Source: Salarias fasciatus (taxonomy: Eukaryota > Chordata > Actinopteri > Blenniiformes > Blenniidae). Taken from it: a stretch of 64,000 nucleotides of DNA. The translations under genes were made by a program, and so were the position numbers. Position 1 is the first letter of the stretch, and each line of letters begins with the position of its first letter. The notes below the pieces were generated by a model. That model did not search any database, had not been told where the DNA came from, and saw nothing but the letters and a program-made list of their open reading frames with translations. The DNA lies in the NCBI RefSeq assembly GCF_902148845.1, contig NC_043745.1, forward strand, positions 17,797,161 through 17,861,160, read 5' to 3'. Positions 26,244-40,100 of the stretch are shown here, piece after piece.

Positions 26244-26286
26244 GGAACGCTTCACGAATTTGCGTGTCATCCTTGCGCCAGGGGCC

Positions 26287-26325
<39 letters not shown>

Positions 26326-26342
26326 CACGATCAAAGTCGCAC
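26244..26342 (-). ncRNA. U6: U6-like snRNA gene, copy 18
   Basis: Gene as copy 1; octamer spacer AA. Confidence 0.85.
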
Positions 26343-27772
26343 GGCTGAGCAACTGGACAGAGTGGGATTTATCTGAGAGAGAAGTGAGACCCCTCAGACT
26401 CACGGTGGGACCAGACCAGGACCGGGACCTTTACGTCACGGGACCTGGTCCAGACAAGCCAGAGGGAGGGGACCGGGTGGGTGACACCCCGGTTCAGTTC
26501 TTGTCCCTCTGGTCCGGAATCTCTCGGACTTTTGCTGGTGCATGATGGGAGAAAATGCAAATCAGTTCAGTCGTTCGTCTCACGCTCCGCCGTGATGGCG
26601 CAGTATTCCAAGATGGCAGCCCGTGGCTCCACTCGAACGGAGACGGTTCATTTAACGGCAGTTTTAGAAGAAATGGATATCATGAAACGGGCGCATAACA
26701 ATGTGGACGTTTTCAAAGCTGTCGCGTGAAAGTCAATGGAGAAACAAAGAAGACAAGCACGCTGTTTACTTCTGGGAGAAGTTAGTACGCCTCGGCCGCC
26801 CCCCGTCCAATCAGAGCGCTTTCCGGACTCCGGGTCAGGGACGACTTAATCCGTCATTTGTCCCATGTAAACACGAAGCTCATCGATACAATTCACAATC
26901 GCTCAATTAAGAACAAACCTAGGGGTGGGCGGTATACACGGTATGAAACCGTATGCGATATAAATTTGACCCTCGGTAGGGATTTTGGGCATGCCGCCCA
27001 ACCGCGATATCACATTACGTCCTGTGGGTGGCAGTAATGCAACTTTTTAGATGCCCGCTTCCCTGAAGAAGAAGTACACAACAACAGCGATGGCTCCTTC
27101 ACGGAGGCAGCAACACCGTCCATTAACCTGTTAGTATCCTCCTAAACCGCCTTCATTACCTGTGAAACACCTTGAAATCCTCTGCGTTAGTGAACAACGT
27201 GAGCCGTGCAGCTCCTGCTGCCTTCAGGGACACTTCGTAAAAGTAGCCTGCTGATAGACGCTACCGGTGCCTCGGTCAGCTGTTAGCTTAGCTGTTTGCC
27301 ACCGACGAACAGGGATCTGTCAAAAAAAACTGGCACGACGCCAAATCAAGTTGCCGACCCTTGATCTGTAATCTGGACATGGGTGGGATTCAAAGTAACT
27401 TGACTTATGTTATTTAATAGTTTAAAAACTATTTCCTGCTTCCATGCTTTTACCATGTGCTATGGCAACCATTCAAAGACTGTTATGCTGAAATGTATAT
27501 ATCAAATTATACCGTGATATATACTTTTTACCGTGCAAGTTTCAAATTATACCATGATATAAATTTCAGGCCATATCGCCCACCCCTAAATAAACCCACT
27601 TAGAATTCAAAACACCCATGTAACCACACTGGTTTTTACATTGTGAAGAAGTTGTTGAGATTCGAGTCTGCAGTCCCTCTTTCCTCTTGAGGCTTGGTGG
27701 TGCTGTTTGTGCTCTGATCGATAAAATGAGTGTTTGATGAAAACGTTCGGATTTCCATGAAAGTTAAAGTGA

Positions 27773-27815
27773 GGAACGCTTCACGAATTTGCGTGTCATC
27801 CTTGCGCCAGGGGCC

Positions 27816-27854
<39 letters not shown>

Positions 27855-27871
27855 CACGATCAAAGTCGCAC
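27773..27871 (-). ncRNA. U6: U6-like snRNA gene, copy 19
   Basis: Gene as copy 1; octamer spacer AA. Confidence 0.85.
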
Positions 27872-29302
27872 GGCTGAGCAACTGGACAGAGTGGGATTTA
27901 TCTGAGAGAGAAGTGAGACCCCTCAGACTCACGGTGGGACCAGACCAGGACCGGGACCTTTACGTCACGGGACCTGGTCCAGACAAGCCAGAGGGAGGGG
28001 ACCGGGTGGGTGACACCCCGGTTCAGTTCTTGTCCCTCTGGTCCGGAATCTCTCGGACTTTTGCTGGTGCATGATGGGAGAAAATGCAAATCAGTTCAGT
28101 CGTTCGTCTCACGCTCCGCCGTGATGGCGCAGTATTCCAAGATGGCAGCCCGTGGCTCCACTCGAACGGAGACGGTTCATTTAACGGCAGTTTTAGAAGA
28201 AATGGATATCATGAAACGGGCGCATAACAATGTGGACGTTTTCAAAGCTGTCGCGTGAAAGTCAATGGAGAAACAAAGAAGACAAGCACGCTGTTTACTT
28301 CTGGGAGAAGTTAGTACGCCTCGGCCGCCCCCCGTCCAATCAGAGCGCTTTCCGGACTCCGGGTCAGGGACGACTTAATCCGTCATTTGTCCCATGTAAA
28401 CACGAAGCTCATCGATACAATTCACAATCGCTCAATTAAGAACAAACCTAGGGGTGGGCGGTATACACGGTATGAAACCGTATGCGATATAAATTTGACC
28501 CTCGGTAGGGATTTTGGGCATGCCGCCCAACCGCGATATCACATTACGTCCTGTGGGTGGCAGTAATGCAACTTTTTAGATGCCCGCTTCCCTGAAGAAG
28601 AAGTACACAACAACAGCGATGGCTCCTTCACGGAGGCAGCAACACCGTCCATTAACCTGTTAGTATCCTCCTAAACCGCCTTCATTACCTGTGAAACACC
28701 TTGAAATCCTCTGCGTTAGTGAACAACGTGAGCCGTGCAGCTCCTGCTGCCTTCAGGGGACACTTCGTAAAAGTAGCCTGCTGATAGACGCTACCGGTGC
28801 CTCGGTCAGCTGTTAGCTTAGCTGTTTGCCACCGACGAACAGGGATCTGTCAAAAAAAACTGGCACGACGCCAAATCAAGTTGCCGACCCTTGATCTGTA
28901 ATCTGGACATGGGTGGGATTCAAAGTAACTTGACTTATGTTATTTAATAGTTTAAAAACTATTTCCTGCTTCCATGCTTTTACCATGTGCTATGGCAACC
29001 ATTCAAAGACTGTTATGCTGAAATGTATATATCAAATTATACCGTGATATATACTTTTTACCGTGCAAGTTTGAAATTATACCATGATATAAATTTCAGG
29101 CCATATCGCCCACCCCTAAATAAACCCACTTAGAATTCAAAACACCCATGTAACCACACTGGTTTTTACATTGTGAAGAAGTTGTTGAGATTCGAGTCTG
29201 CAGTCCCTCTTTCCTCTTGAGGCTTGGTGGTGCTGTTTGTGCTCTGATCGATAAAATGAGTGTTTGATGAAAACGTTCGGATTTCCATGAAAGTTAAAGT
29301 GA

Positions 29303-29345
29303 GGAACGCTTCACGAATTTGCGTGTCATCCTTGCGCCAGGGGCC

Positions 29346-29384
<39 letters not shown>

Positions 29385-29401
29385 CACGATCAAAGTCGCA
29401 C
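29303..29401 (-). ncRNA. U6: U6-like snRNA gene, copy 20
   Basis: Gene as copy 1; octamer spacer AA, last of four consecutive AA units. Confidence 0.85.
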
Positions 29402-30831
29402 GGCTGAGCAACTGGACAGAGTGGGATTTATCTGAGAGAGAAGTGAGACCCCTCAGACTCACGGTGGGACCAGACCAGGACCGGGACCTTTACGTCACGG
29501 GACCTGGTCCAGACAAGCCAGAGGGAGGGGACCGGGTGGGTGACACCCCGGTTCAGTTCTTGTCCCTCTGGTCCGGAATCTCTCGGACTTTTGCTGGTGC
29601 ATGATGGGAGAAAATGCAAATCAGTTCAGTCGTTCGTCTCACGCTCCGCCGTGATGGCGCAGTATTCCAAGATGGCAGCCCGTGGCTCCACTCGAACGGA
29701 GACGGTTCATTTAACGGCAGTTTTAGAAGAAATGGATATCATGAAACGGGCGCATAACAATGTGGACGTTTTCAAAGCTGTCGCGTGAAAGTCAATGGAG
29801 AAACAAAGAAGACAAGCACGCTGTTTACTTCTGGGAGAAGTTAGTACGCCTCGGCCGCCCCCCGTCCAATCAGAGCGCTTTCCGGACTCCGGGTCAGGGA
29901 CGACTTAATCCGTCATTTGTCCCATGTAAACACGAAGCTCATCGATACAATTCACAATCGCTCAATTAAGAACAAACCTAGGGGTGGGCGGTATACACGG
30001 TATGAAACCGTATGCGATATAAATTTGACCCTCGGTAGGGATTTTGGGCATGCCGCCCAACCGCGATATCACATTACGTCCTGTGGGTGGCAGTAATGCA
30101 ACTTTTTAGATGCCCGCTTCCCTGAAGAAGAAGTACACAACAACAGCGATGGCTCCTTCACGGAGGCAGCAACACCGTCCATTAACCTGTTAGTATCCTC
30201 CTAAACCGCCTTCATTACCTGTGAAACACCTTGAAATCCTCTGCGTTAGTGAACAACGTGAGCCGTGCAGCTCCTGCTGCCTTCAGGGACACTTCGTAAA
30301 AGTAGCCTGCTGATAGACGCTACCGGTGCCTCGGTCAGCTGTTAGCTTAGCTGTTTGCCACCGACGAACAGGGATCTGTCAAAAAAAACTGGCACGACGC
30401 CAAATCAAGTTGCCGACCCTTGATCTGTAATCTGGACATGGGTGGGATTCAAAGTAACTTGACTTATGTTATTTAATAGTTTAAAAACTATTTCCTGCTT
30501 CCATGCTTTTACCATGTGCTATGGCAACCATTCAAAGACTGTTATGCTGAAATGTATATATCAAATTATACCGTGATATATACTTTTTACCGTGCAAGTT
30601 TCAAATTATACCATGATATAAATTTCAGGCCATATCGCCCACCCCTAAATAAACCCACTTAGAATTCAAAACACCCATGTAACCACACTGGTTTTTACAT
30701 TGTGAAGAAGTTGTTGAGATTCGAGTCTGCAGTCCCTCTTTCCTCTTGAGGCTTGGTGGTGCTGTTTGTGCTCTGATCGATAAAATGAGTGTTTGATGAA
30801 AACGTTCGGATTTCCATGAAAGTTAAAGTGA

Positions 30832-30874
30832 GGAACGCTTCACGAATTTGCGTGTCATCCTTGCGCCAGGGGCC

Positions 30875-30913
<39 letters not shown>

Positions 30914-30930
30914 CACGATCAAAGTCGCAC
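30832..30930 (-). ncRNA. U6: U6-like snRNA gene, copy 21
   Basis: Gene as copy 1; octamer spacer TA. Confidence 0.85.
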
Positions 30931-32359
30931 GGCTGAGCAACTGGACAGAGTGGGATTTATCTGAGAGAGAAGTGAGACCCCTCAGACTCACGGTGGGACC
31001 AGACCAGGACCGGGACCTTTACGTCACGGGACCTGGTCCAGACAAGCCAGAGGGAGGGGACCGGGTGGGTGACACCCCGGTTCAGTTCTTGTCCCTCTGG
31101 TCCGGAATCTCTCGGACTTTTGCTGGTGCATGATGGGAGATAATGCAAATCAGTTCAGTCGTTCGTCTCACGCTCCGCCGTGATGGCGCAGTATTCCAAG
31201 ATGGCAGCCCGTGGCTCCACTCGAACGGAGACGGTTCATTTAACGGCAGTTTTAGAAGAAATGGATATCATGAAACGGGCGCATAACAATGTGGACGTTT
31301 TCAAAGCTGTCGCGTGAAAGTCAATGGAGAAACAAAGAAGACAAGCACGCTGTTTACTTCTGGGAGAAGTTAGTACGCCTCGGCCGCCCCCCGTCCAATC
31401 AGAGCGCTTTCCGGACTCCGGGTCAGGGACGACTTAATCCGTCATTTGTCCCATGTAAACACGAAGCTCATCGATACAATTCACAATCGCTCAATTAAGA
31501 ACAAACCTAGGGGTGGGCGGTATACACGGTATGAAACCGTATGCGATATAAATTTGACCCTCGGTAGGGATTTTGGGCATGCCGCCCAACCGCGATATCA
31601 CATTACGTCCTGTGGGTGGCAGTAATGCAACTTTTTAGATGCCCGCTTCCCTGAAGAAGAAGTACACAACAACAGCGATGGCTCCTTCACGGAGGCAGCA
31701 ACACCGTCCATTAACCTGTTAGTATCCTCCTAAACCGCCTTCATTACCTGTGAAACACCTTGAAATCCTCTGCGTTAGTGAACAACGTGAGCCGTGCAGC
31801 TCCTGCTGCCTTCAGGGACACTTCGTAAAAGTAGCCTGCTGATAGACGCTACCGGTGCCTCGGTCAGCTGTTAGCTTAGCTGTTTGCCACCGACGAACAG
31901 GGATCTGTCAAAAAAACTGGCACGACGCCAAATCAAGTTGCCGACCCTTGATCTGTAATCTGGACATGGGTGGGATTCAAAGTAACTTGACTTATGTTAT
32001 TTAATAGTTTAAAAACTATTTCCTGCTTCCATGCTTTTACCATGTGCTATGGCAACCATTCAAAGACTGTTATGCTGAAATGTATATATCAAATTATACC
32101 GTGATATATACTTTTTACCGTGCAAGTTTCAAATTATACCATGATATAAATTTCAGGCCATATCGCCCACCCCTAAATAAACCCACTTAGAATTCAAAAC
32201 ACCCATGTAACCACACTGGTTTTTACATTGTGAAGAAGTTGTTGAGATTCGAGTCTGCAGTCCCTCTTTCCTCTTGAGGCTTGGTGGTGCTGTTTGTGCT
32301 CTGATCGATAAAATGAGTGTTTGATGAAAACGTTCGGATTTCCATGAAAGTTAAAGTGA

Positions 32360-32402
32360 GGAACGCTTCACGAATTTGCGTGTCATCCTTGCGCCAGGGG
32401 CC

Positions 32403-32441
<39 letters not shown>

Positions 32442-32458
32442 CACGATCAAAGTCGCAC
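32360..32458 (-). ncRNA. U6: U6-like snRNA gene, copy 22
   Basis: Gene as copy 1; octamer spacer A. Confidence 0.85.
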
Positions 32459-33887
32459 GGCTGAGCAACTGGACAGAGTGGGATTTATCTGAGAGAGAAG
32501 TGAGACCCCTCAGACTCACGGTGGGACCAGACCAGGACCGGGACCTTTACGTCACGGGACCTGGTCCAGACAAGCCAGAGGGAGGGGACCGGGTGGGTGA
32601 CACCCCGGTTCAGTTCTTGTCCCTCTGGTCCGGAATCTCTCGGACTTTTGCTGGTGCATGATGGGAGAAATGCAAATCAGTTCAGTCGTTCGTCTCACGC
32701 TCCGCCGTGATGGCGCAGTATTCCAAGATGGCAGCCCGTGGCTCCACTCGAACGGAGACGGTTCATTTAACGGCAGTTTTAGAAGAAATGGATATCATGA
32801 AACGGGCGCATAACAATGTGGACGTTTTCAAAGCTGTCGCGTGAAAGTCAATGGAGAAACAAAGAAGACAAGCACGCTGTTTACTTCTGGGAGAAGTTAG
32901 TACGCCTCGGCCGCCCCCCGTCCAATCAGAGCGCTTTCCGGACTCCGGGTCAGGGACGACTTAATCCGTCATTTGTCCCATGTAAACACGAAGCTCATCG
33001 ATACAATTCACAATCGCTCAATTAAGAACAAACCTAGGGGTGGGCGGTATACACGGTATGAAACCGTATGCGATATAAATTTGACCCTCGGTAGGGATTT
33101 TGGGCATGCCGCCCAACCGCGATATCACATTACGTCCTGTGGGTGGCAGTAATGCAACTTTTTAGATGCCCGCTTCCCTGAAGAAGAAGTACACAACAAC
33201 AGCGATGGCTCCTTCACGGAGGCAGCAACACCGTCCATTAACCTGTTAGTATCCTCCTAAACCGCCTTCATTACCTGTGAAACACCTTGAAATCCTCTGC
33301 GTTAGTGAACAACGTGAGCCGTGCAGCTCCTGCTGCCTTCAGGGACACTTCGTAAAAGTAGCCTGCTGATAGACGCTACCGGTGCCTCGGTCAGCTGTTA
33401 GCTTAGCTGTTTGCCACCGACGAACAGGGATCTGTCAAAAAAAACTGGCACGACGCCAAATCAAGTTGCCGACCCTTGATCTGTAATCTGGACATGGGTG
33501 GGATTCAAAGTAACTTGACTTATGTTATTTAATAGTTTAAAAACTATTTCCTGCTTCCATGCTTTTACCATGTGCTATGGCAACCATTCAAAGACTGTTA
33601 TGCTGAAATGTATATATCAAATTATACCGTGATATATACTTTTTACCGTGCAAGTTTCAAATTATACCATGATATAAATTTCAGGCCATATCGCCCACCC
33701 CTAAATAAACCCACTTAGAATTCAAAACACCCATGTAACCACACTGGTTTTTACATTGTGAAGAAGTTGTTGAGATTCGAGTCTGCAGTCCCTCTTTCCT
33801 CTTGAGGCTTGGTGGTGCTGTTTGTGCTCTGATCGATAAAATGAGTGTTTGATGAAAACGTTCGGATTTCCATGAAAGTTAAAGTGA

Positions 33888-33930
33888 GGAACGCTTCACG
33901 AATTTGCGTGTCATCCTTGCGCCAGGGGCC

Positions 33931-33969
<39 letters not shown>

Positions 33970-33986
33970 CACGATCAAAGTCGCAC
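33888..33986 (-). ncRNA. U6: U6-like snRNA gene, copy 23
   Basis: Gene as copy 1; octamer spacer AA. Confidence 0.85.
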
Positions 33987-35416
33987 GGCTGAGCAACTGG
34001 ACAGAGTGGGATTTATCTGAGAGAGAAGTGAGACCCCTCAGACTCACGGTGGGACCAGACCAGGACCGGGACCTTTACGTCACGGGACCTGGTCCAGACA
34101 AGCCAGAGGGAGGGGACCGGGTGGGTGACACCCCGGTTCAGTTCTTGTCCCTCTGGTCCGGAATCTCTCGGACTTTTGCTGGTGCATGATGGGAGAAAAT
34201 GCAAATCAGTTCAGTCGTTCGTCTCACGCTCCGCCGTGATGGCGCAGTATTCCAAGATGGCAGCCCGTGGCTCCACTCGAACGGAGACGGTTCATTTAAC
34301 GGCAGTTTTAGAAGAAATGGATATCATGAAACGGGCGCATAACAATGTGGACGTTTTCAAAGCTGTCGCGTGAAAGTCAATGGAGAAACAAAGAAGACAA
34401 GCACGCTGTTTACTTCTGGGAGAAGTTAGTACGCCTCGGCCGCCCCCCGTCCAATCAGAGCGCTTTCCGGACTCCGGGTCAGGGACGACTTAATCCGTCA
34501 TTTGTCCCATGTAAACACGAAGCTCATCGATACAATTCACAATCGCTCAATTAAGAACAAACCTAGGGGTGGGCGGTATACACGGTATGAAACCGTATGC
34601 GATATAAATTTGACCCTCGGTAGGGATTTTGGGCATGCCGCCCAACCGCGATATCACATTACGTCCTGTGGGTGGCAGTAATGCAACTTTTTAGATGCCC
34701 GCTTCCCTGAAGAAGAAGTACACAACAACAGCGATGGCTCCTTCACGGAGGCAGCAACACCGTCCATTAACCTGTTAGTATCCTCCTAAACCGCCTTCAT
34801 TACCTGTGAAACACCTTGAAATCCTCTGCGTTAGTGAACAACGTGAGCCGTGCAGCTCCTGCTGCCTTCAGGGACACTTCGTAAAAGTAGCCTGCTGATA
34901 GACGCTACCGGTGCCTCGGTCAGCTGTTAGCTTAGCTGTTTGCCACCGACGAACAGGGATCTGTCAAAAAAAACTGGCACGACGCCAAATCAAGTTGCCG
35001 ACCCTTGATCTGTAATCTGGACATGGGTGGGATTCAAAGTAACTTGACTTATGTTATTTAATAGTTTAAAAACTATTTCCTGCTTCCATGCTTTTACCAT
35101 GTGCTATGGCAACCATTCAAAGACTGTTATGCTGAAATGTATATATCAAATTATACCGTGATATATACTTTTTACCGTGCAAGTTTCAAATTATACCATG
35201 ATATAAATTTCAGGCCATATCGCCCACCCCTAAATAAACCCACTTAGAATTCAAAACACCCATGTAACCACACTGGTTTTTACATTGTGAAGAAGTTGTT
35301 GAGATTCGAGTCTGCAGTCCCTCTTTCCTCTTGAGGCTTGGTGGTGCTGTTTGTGCTCTGATCGATAAAATGAGTGTTTGATGAAAACGTTCGGATTTCC
35401 ATGAAAGTTAAAGTGA

Positions 35417-35459
35417 GGAACGCTTCACGAATTTGCGTGTCATCCTTGCGCCAGGGGCC

Positions 35460-35498
<39 letters not shown>

Positions 35499-35515
35499 CA
35501 CGATCAAAGTCGCAC
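35417..35515 (-). ncRNA. U6: U6-like snRNA gene, copy 24
   Basis: Gene as copy 1; octamer spacer A. Confidence 0.85.
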
Positions 35516-36944
35516 GGCTGAGCAACTGGACAGAGTGGGATTTATCTGAGAGAGAAGTGAGACCCCTCAGACTCACGGTGGGACCAGACCAGGACCGGGA
35601 CCTTTACGTCACGGGACCTGGTCCAGACAAGCCAGAGGGAGGGGACCGGGTGGGTGACACCCCGGTTCAGTTCTTGTCCCTCTGGTCCGGAATCTCTCGG
35701 ACTTTTGCTGGTGCATGATGGGAGAAATGCAAATCAGTTCAGTCGTTCGTCTCACGCTCCGCCGTGATGGCGCAGTATTCCAAGATGGCAGCCCGTGGCT
35801 CCACTCGAACGGAGACGGTTCATTTAACGGCAGTTTTAGAAGAAATGGATATCATGAAACGGGCGCATAACAATGTGGACGTTTTCAAAGCTGTCGCGTG
35901 AAAGTCAATGGAGAAACAAAGAAGACAAGCACGCTGTTTACTTCTGGGAGAAGTTAGTACGCCTCGGCCGCCCCCCGTCCAATCAGAGCGCTTTCCGGAC
36001 TCCGGGTCAGGGACGACTTAATCCGTCATTTGTCCCATGTAAACACGAAGCTCATCGATACAATTCACAATCGCTCAATTAAGAACAAACCTAGGGGTGG
36101 GCGGTATACACGGTATGAAACCGTATGCGATATAAATTTGACCCTCGGTAGGGATTTTGGGCATGCCGCCCAACCGCGATATCACATTACGTCCTGTGGG
36201 TGGCAGTAATGCAACTTTTTAGATGCCCGCTTCCCTGAAGAAGAAGTACACAACAACAGCGATGGCTCCTTCACGGAGGCAGCAACACCGTCCATTAACC
36301 TGTTAGTATCCTCCTAAACCGCCTTCATTACCTGTGAAACACCTTGAAATCCTCTGCGTTAGTGAACAACGTGAGCCGTGCAGCTCCTGCTGCCTTCAGG
36401 GACACTTCGTAAAAGTAGCCTGCTGATAGACGCTACCGGTGCCTCGGTCAGCTGTTAGCTTAGCTGTTTGCCACCGACGAACAGGGATCTGTCAAAAAAA
36501 ACTGGCACGACGCCAAATCAAGTTGCCGACCCTTGATCTGTAATCTGGACATGGGTGGGATTCAAAGTAACTTGACTTATGTTATTTAATAGTTTAAAAA
36601 CTATTTCCTGCTTCCATGCTTTTACCATGTGCTATGGCAACCATTCAAAGACTGTTATGCTGAAATGTATATATCAAATTATACCGTGATATATACTTTT
36701 TACCGTGCAAGTTTCAAATTATACCATGATATAAATTTCAGGCCATATCGCCCACCCCTAAATAAACCCACTTAGAATTCAAAACACCCATGTAACCACA
36801 CTGGTTTTTACATTGTGAAGAAGTTGTTGAGATTCGAGTCTGCAGTCCCTCTTTCCTCTTGAGGCTTGGTGGTGCTGTTTGTGCTCTGATCGATAAAATG
36901 AGTGTTTGATGAAAACGTTCGGATTTCCATGAAAGTTAAAGTGA

Positions 36945-36987
36945 GGAACGCTTCACGAATTTGCGTGTCATCCTTGCGCCAGGGGCC

Positions 36988-37026
<39 letters not shown>

Positions 37027-37043
37027 CACGATCAAAGTCGCAC
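36945..37043 (-). ncRNA. U6: U6-like snRNA gene, copy 25
   Basis: Gene as copy 1; octamer spacer A. Confidence 0.85.
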
Positions 37044-38472
37044 GGCTGAGCAACTGGACAGAGTGGGATTTATCTGAGAGAGAAGTGAGACCCCTCAGAC
37101 TCACGGTGGGACCAGACCAGGACCGGGACCTTTACGTCACGGGACCTGGTCCAGACAAGCCAGAGGGAGGGGACCGGGTGGGTGACACCCCGGTTCAGTT
37201 CTTGTCCCTCTGGTCCGGAATCTCTCGGACTTTTGCTGGTGCATGATGGGAGAAATGCAAATCAGTTCAGTCGTTCGTCTCACGCTCCGCCGTGATGGCG
37301 CAGTATTCCAAGATGGCAGCCCGTGGCTCCACTCGAACGGAGACGGTTCATTTAACGGCAGTTTTAGAAGAAATGGATATCATGAAACGGGCGCATAACA
37401 ATGTGGACGTTTTCAAAGCTGTCGCGTGAAAGTCAATGGAGAAACAAAGAAGACAAGCACGCTGTTTACTTCTGGGAGAAGTTAGTACGCCTCGGCCGCC
37501 CCCCGTCCAATCAGAGCGCTTTCCGGACTCCGGGTCAGGGACGACTTAATCCGTCATTTGTCCCATGTAAACACGAAGCTCATCGATACAATTCACAATC
37601 GCTCAATTAAGAACAAACCTAGGGGTGGGCGGTATACACGGTATGAAACCGTATGCGATATAAATTTGACCCTCGGTAGGGATTTTGGGCATGCCGCCCA
37701 ACCGCGATATCACATTACGTCCTGTGGGTGGCAGTAATGCAACTTTTTAGATGCCCGCTTCCCTGAAGAAGAAGTACACAACAACAGCGATGGCTCCTTC
37801 ACGGAGGCAGCAACACCGTCCATTAACCTGTTAGTATCCTCCTAAACCGCCTTCATTACCTGTGAAACACCTTGAAATCCTCTGCGTTAGTGAACAACGT
37901 GAGCCGTGCAGCTCCTGCTGCCTTCAGGGACACTTCGTAAAAGTAGCCTGCTGATAGACGCTACCGGTGCCTCGGTCAGCTGTTAGCTTAGCTGTTTGCC
38001 ACCGACGAACAGGGATCTGTCAAAAAAAACTGGCACGACGCCAAATCAAGTTGCCGACCCTTGATCTGTAATCTGGACATGGGTGGGATTCAAAGTAACT
38101 TGACTTATGTTATTTAATAGTTTAAAAACTATTTCCTGCTTCCATGCTTTTACCATGTGCTATGGCAACCATTCAAAGACTGTTATGCTGAAATGTATAT
38201 ATCAAATTATACCGTGATATATACTTTTTACCGTGCAAGTTTCAAATTATACCATGATATAAATTTCAGGCCATATCGCCCACCCCTAAATAAACCCACT
38301 TAGAATTCAAAACACCCATGTAACCACACTGGTTTTTACATTGTGAAGAAGTTGTTGAGATTCGAGTCTGCAGTCCCTCTTTCCTCTTGAGGCTTGGTGG
38401 TGCTGTTTGTGCTCTGATCGATAAAATGAGTGTTTGATGAAAACGTTCGGATTTCCATGAAAGTTAAAGTGA

Positions 38473-38515
38473 GGAACGCTTCACGAATTTGCGTGTCATC
38501 CTTGCGCCAGGGGCC

Positions 38516-38554
<39 letters not shown>

Positions 38555-38571
38555 CACGATCAAAGTCGCAC
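38473..38571 (-). ncRNA. U6: U6-like snRNA gene, copy 26
   Basis: Gene as copy 1; octamer spacer TA. Confidence 0.85.
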
Positions 38572-40001
38572 GGCTGAGCAACTGGACAGAGTGGGATTTA
38601 TCTGAGAGAGAAGTGAGACCCCTCAGACTCACGGTGGGACCAGACCAGGACCGGGACCTTTACGTCACGGGACCTGGTCCAGACAAGCCAGAGGGAGGGG
38701 ACCGGGTGGGTGACACCCCGGTTCAGTTCTTGTCCCTCTGGTCCGGAATCTCTCGGACTTTTGCTGGTGCATGATGGGAGATAATGCAAATCAGTTCAGT
38801 CGTTCGTCTCACGCTCCGCCGTGATGGCGCAGTATTCCAAGATGGCAGCCCGTGGCTCCACTCGAACGGAGACGGTTCATTTAACGGCAGTTTTAGAAGA
38901 AATGGATATCATGAAACGGGCGCATAACAATGTGGACGTTTTCAAAGCTGTCGCGTGAAAGTCAATGGAGAAACAAAGAAGACAAGCACGCTGTTTACTT
39001 CTGGGAGAAGTTAGTACGCCTCGGCCGCCCCCCGTCCAATCAGAGCGCTTTCCGGACTCCGGGTCAGGGACGACTTAATCCGTCATTTGTCCCATGTAAA
39101 CACGAAGCTCATCGATACAATTCACAATCGCTCAATTAAGAACAAACCTAGGGGTGGGCGGTATACACGGTATGAAACCGTATGCGATATAAATTTGACC
39201 CTCGGTAGGGATTTTGGGCATGCCGCCCAACCGCGATATCACATTACGTCCTGTGGGTGGCAGTAATGCAACTTTTTAGATGCCCGCTTCCCTGAAGAAG
39301 AAGTACACAACAACAGCGATGGCTCCTTCACGGAGGCAGCAACACCGTCCATTAACCTGTTAGTATCCTCCTAAACCGCCTTCATTACCTGTGAAACACC
39401 TTGAAATCCTCTGCGTTAGTGAACAACGTGAGCCGTGCAGCTCCTGCTGCCTTCGGGGACACTTCGTAAAAGTAGCCTGCTGATAGACGCTACCGGTGCC
39501 TCGGTCAGCTGTTAGCTTAGCTGTTTGCCACCGACGAACAGGGATCTGTCAAAAAAAACTGGCACGACGCCAAATCAAGTTGCCGACCCTTGATCTGTAA
39601 TCTGGACATGGGTGGGATTCAAAGTAACTTGACTTATGTTATTTAATAGTTTAAAAACTATTTCCTGCTTCCATGCTTTTACCATGTGCTATGGCAACCA
39701 TTCAAAGACTGTTATGCTGAAATGTATATATCAAATTATACCGTGATATGTACTTTTTACCGTGTAAGTTTCAAATTATACCATGATATAAATTTCAGGC
39801 CATATCGCCCACCCCTAAATAAACCCACTTAGAATTCAAAACACCCATGTAACCACACTGGTTTTTACATTGTGAAGAAGTTGTTGAGATTCGAGTCTGC
39901 AGTCCCTCTTTCCTCTTGAGGCTTGGTGGTGCTGTTTGTGCTCTGATCGATAAAATGAGTGTTTGATGAAAACGTTCGGATTTCCATGAAAGTTAAAGTG
40001 A

Positions 40002-40044
40002 GGAACGCTTCACGAATTTGCGTGTCATCCTTGCGCCAGGGGCC

Positions 40045-40083
<39 letters not shown>

Positions 40084-40100
40084 CACGATCAAAGTCGCAC
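40002..40100 (-). ncRNA. U6: U6-like snRNA gene, copy 27
   Basis: Gene as copy 1; octamer spacer AT, seen only here. Confidence 0.85.
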
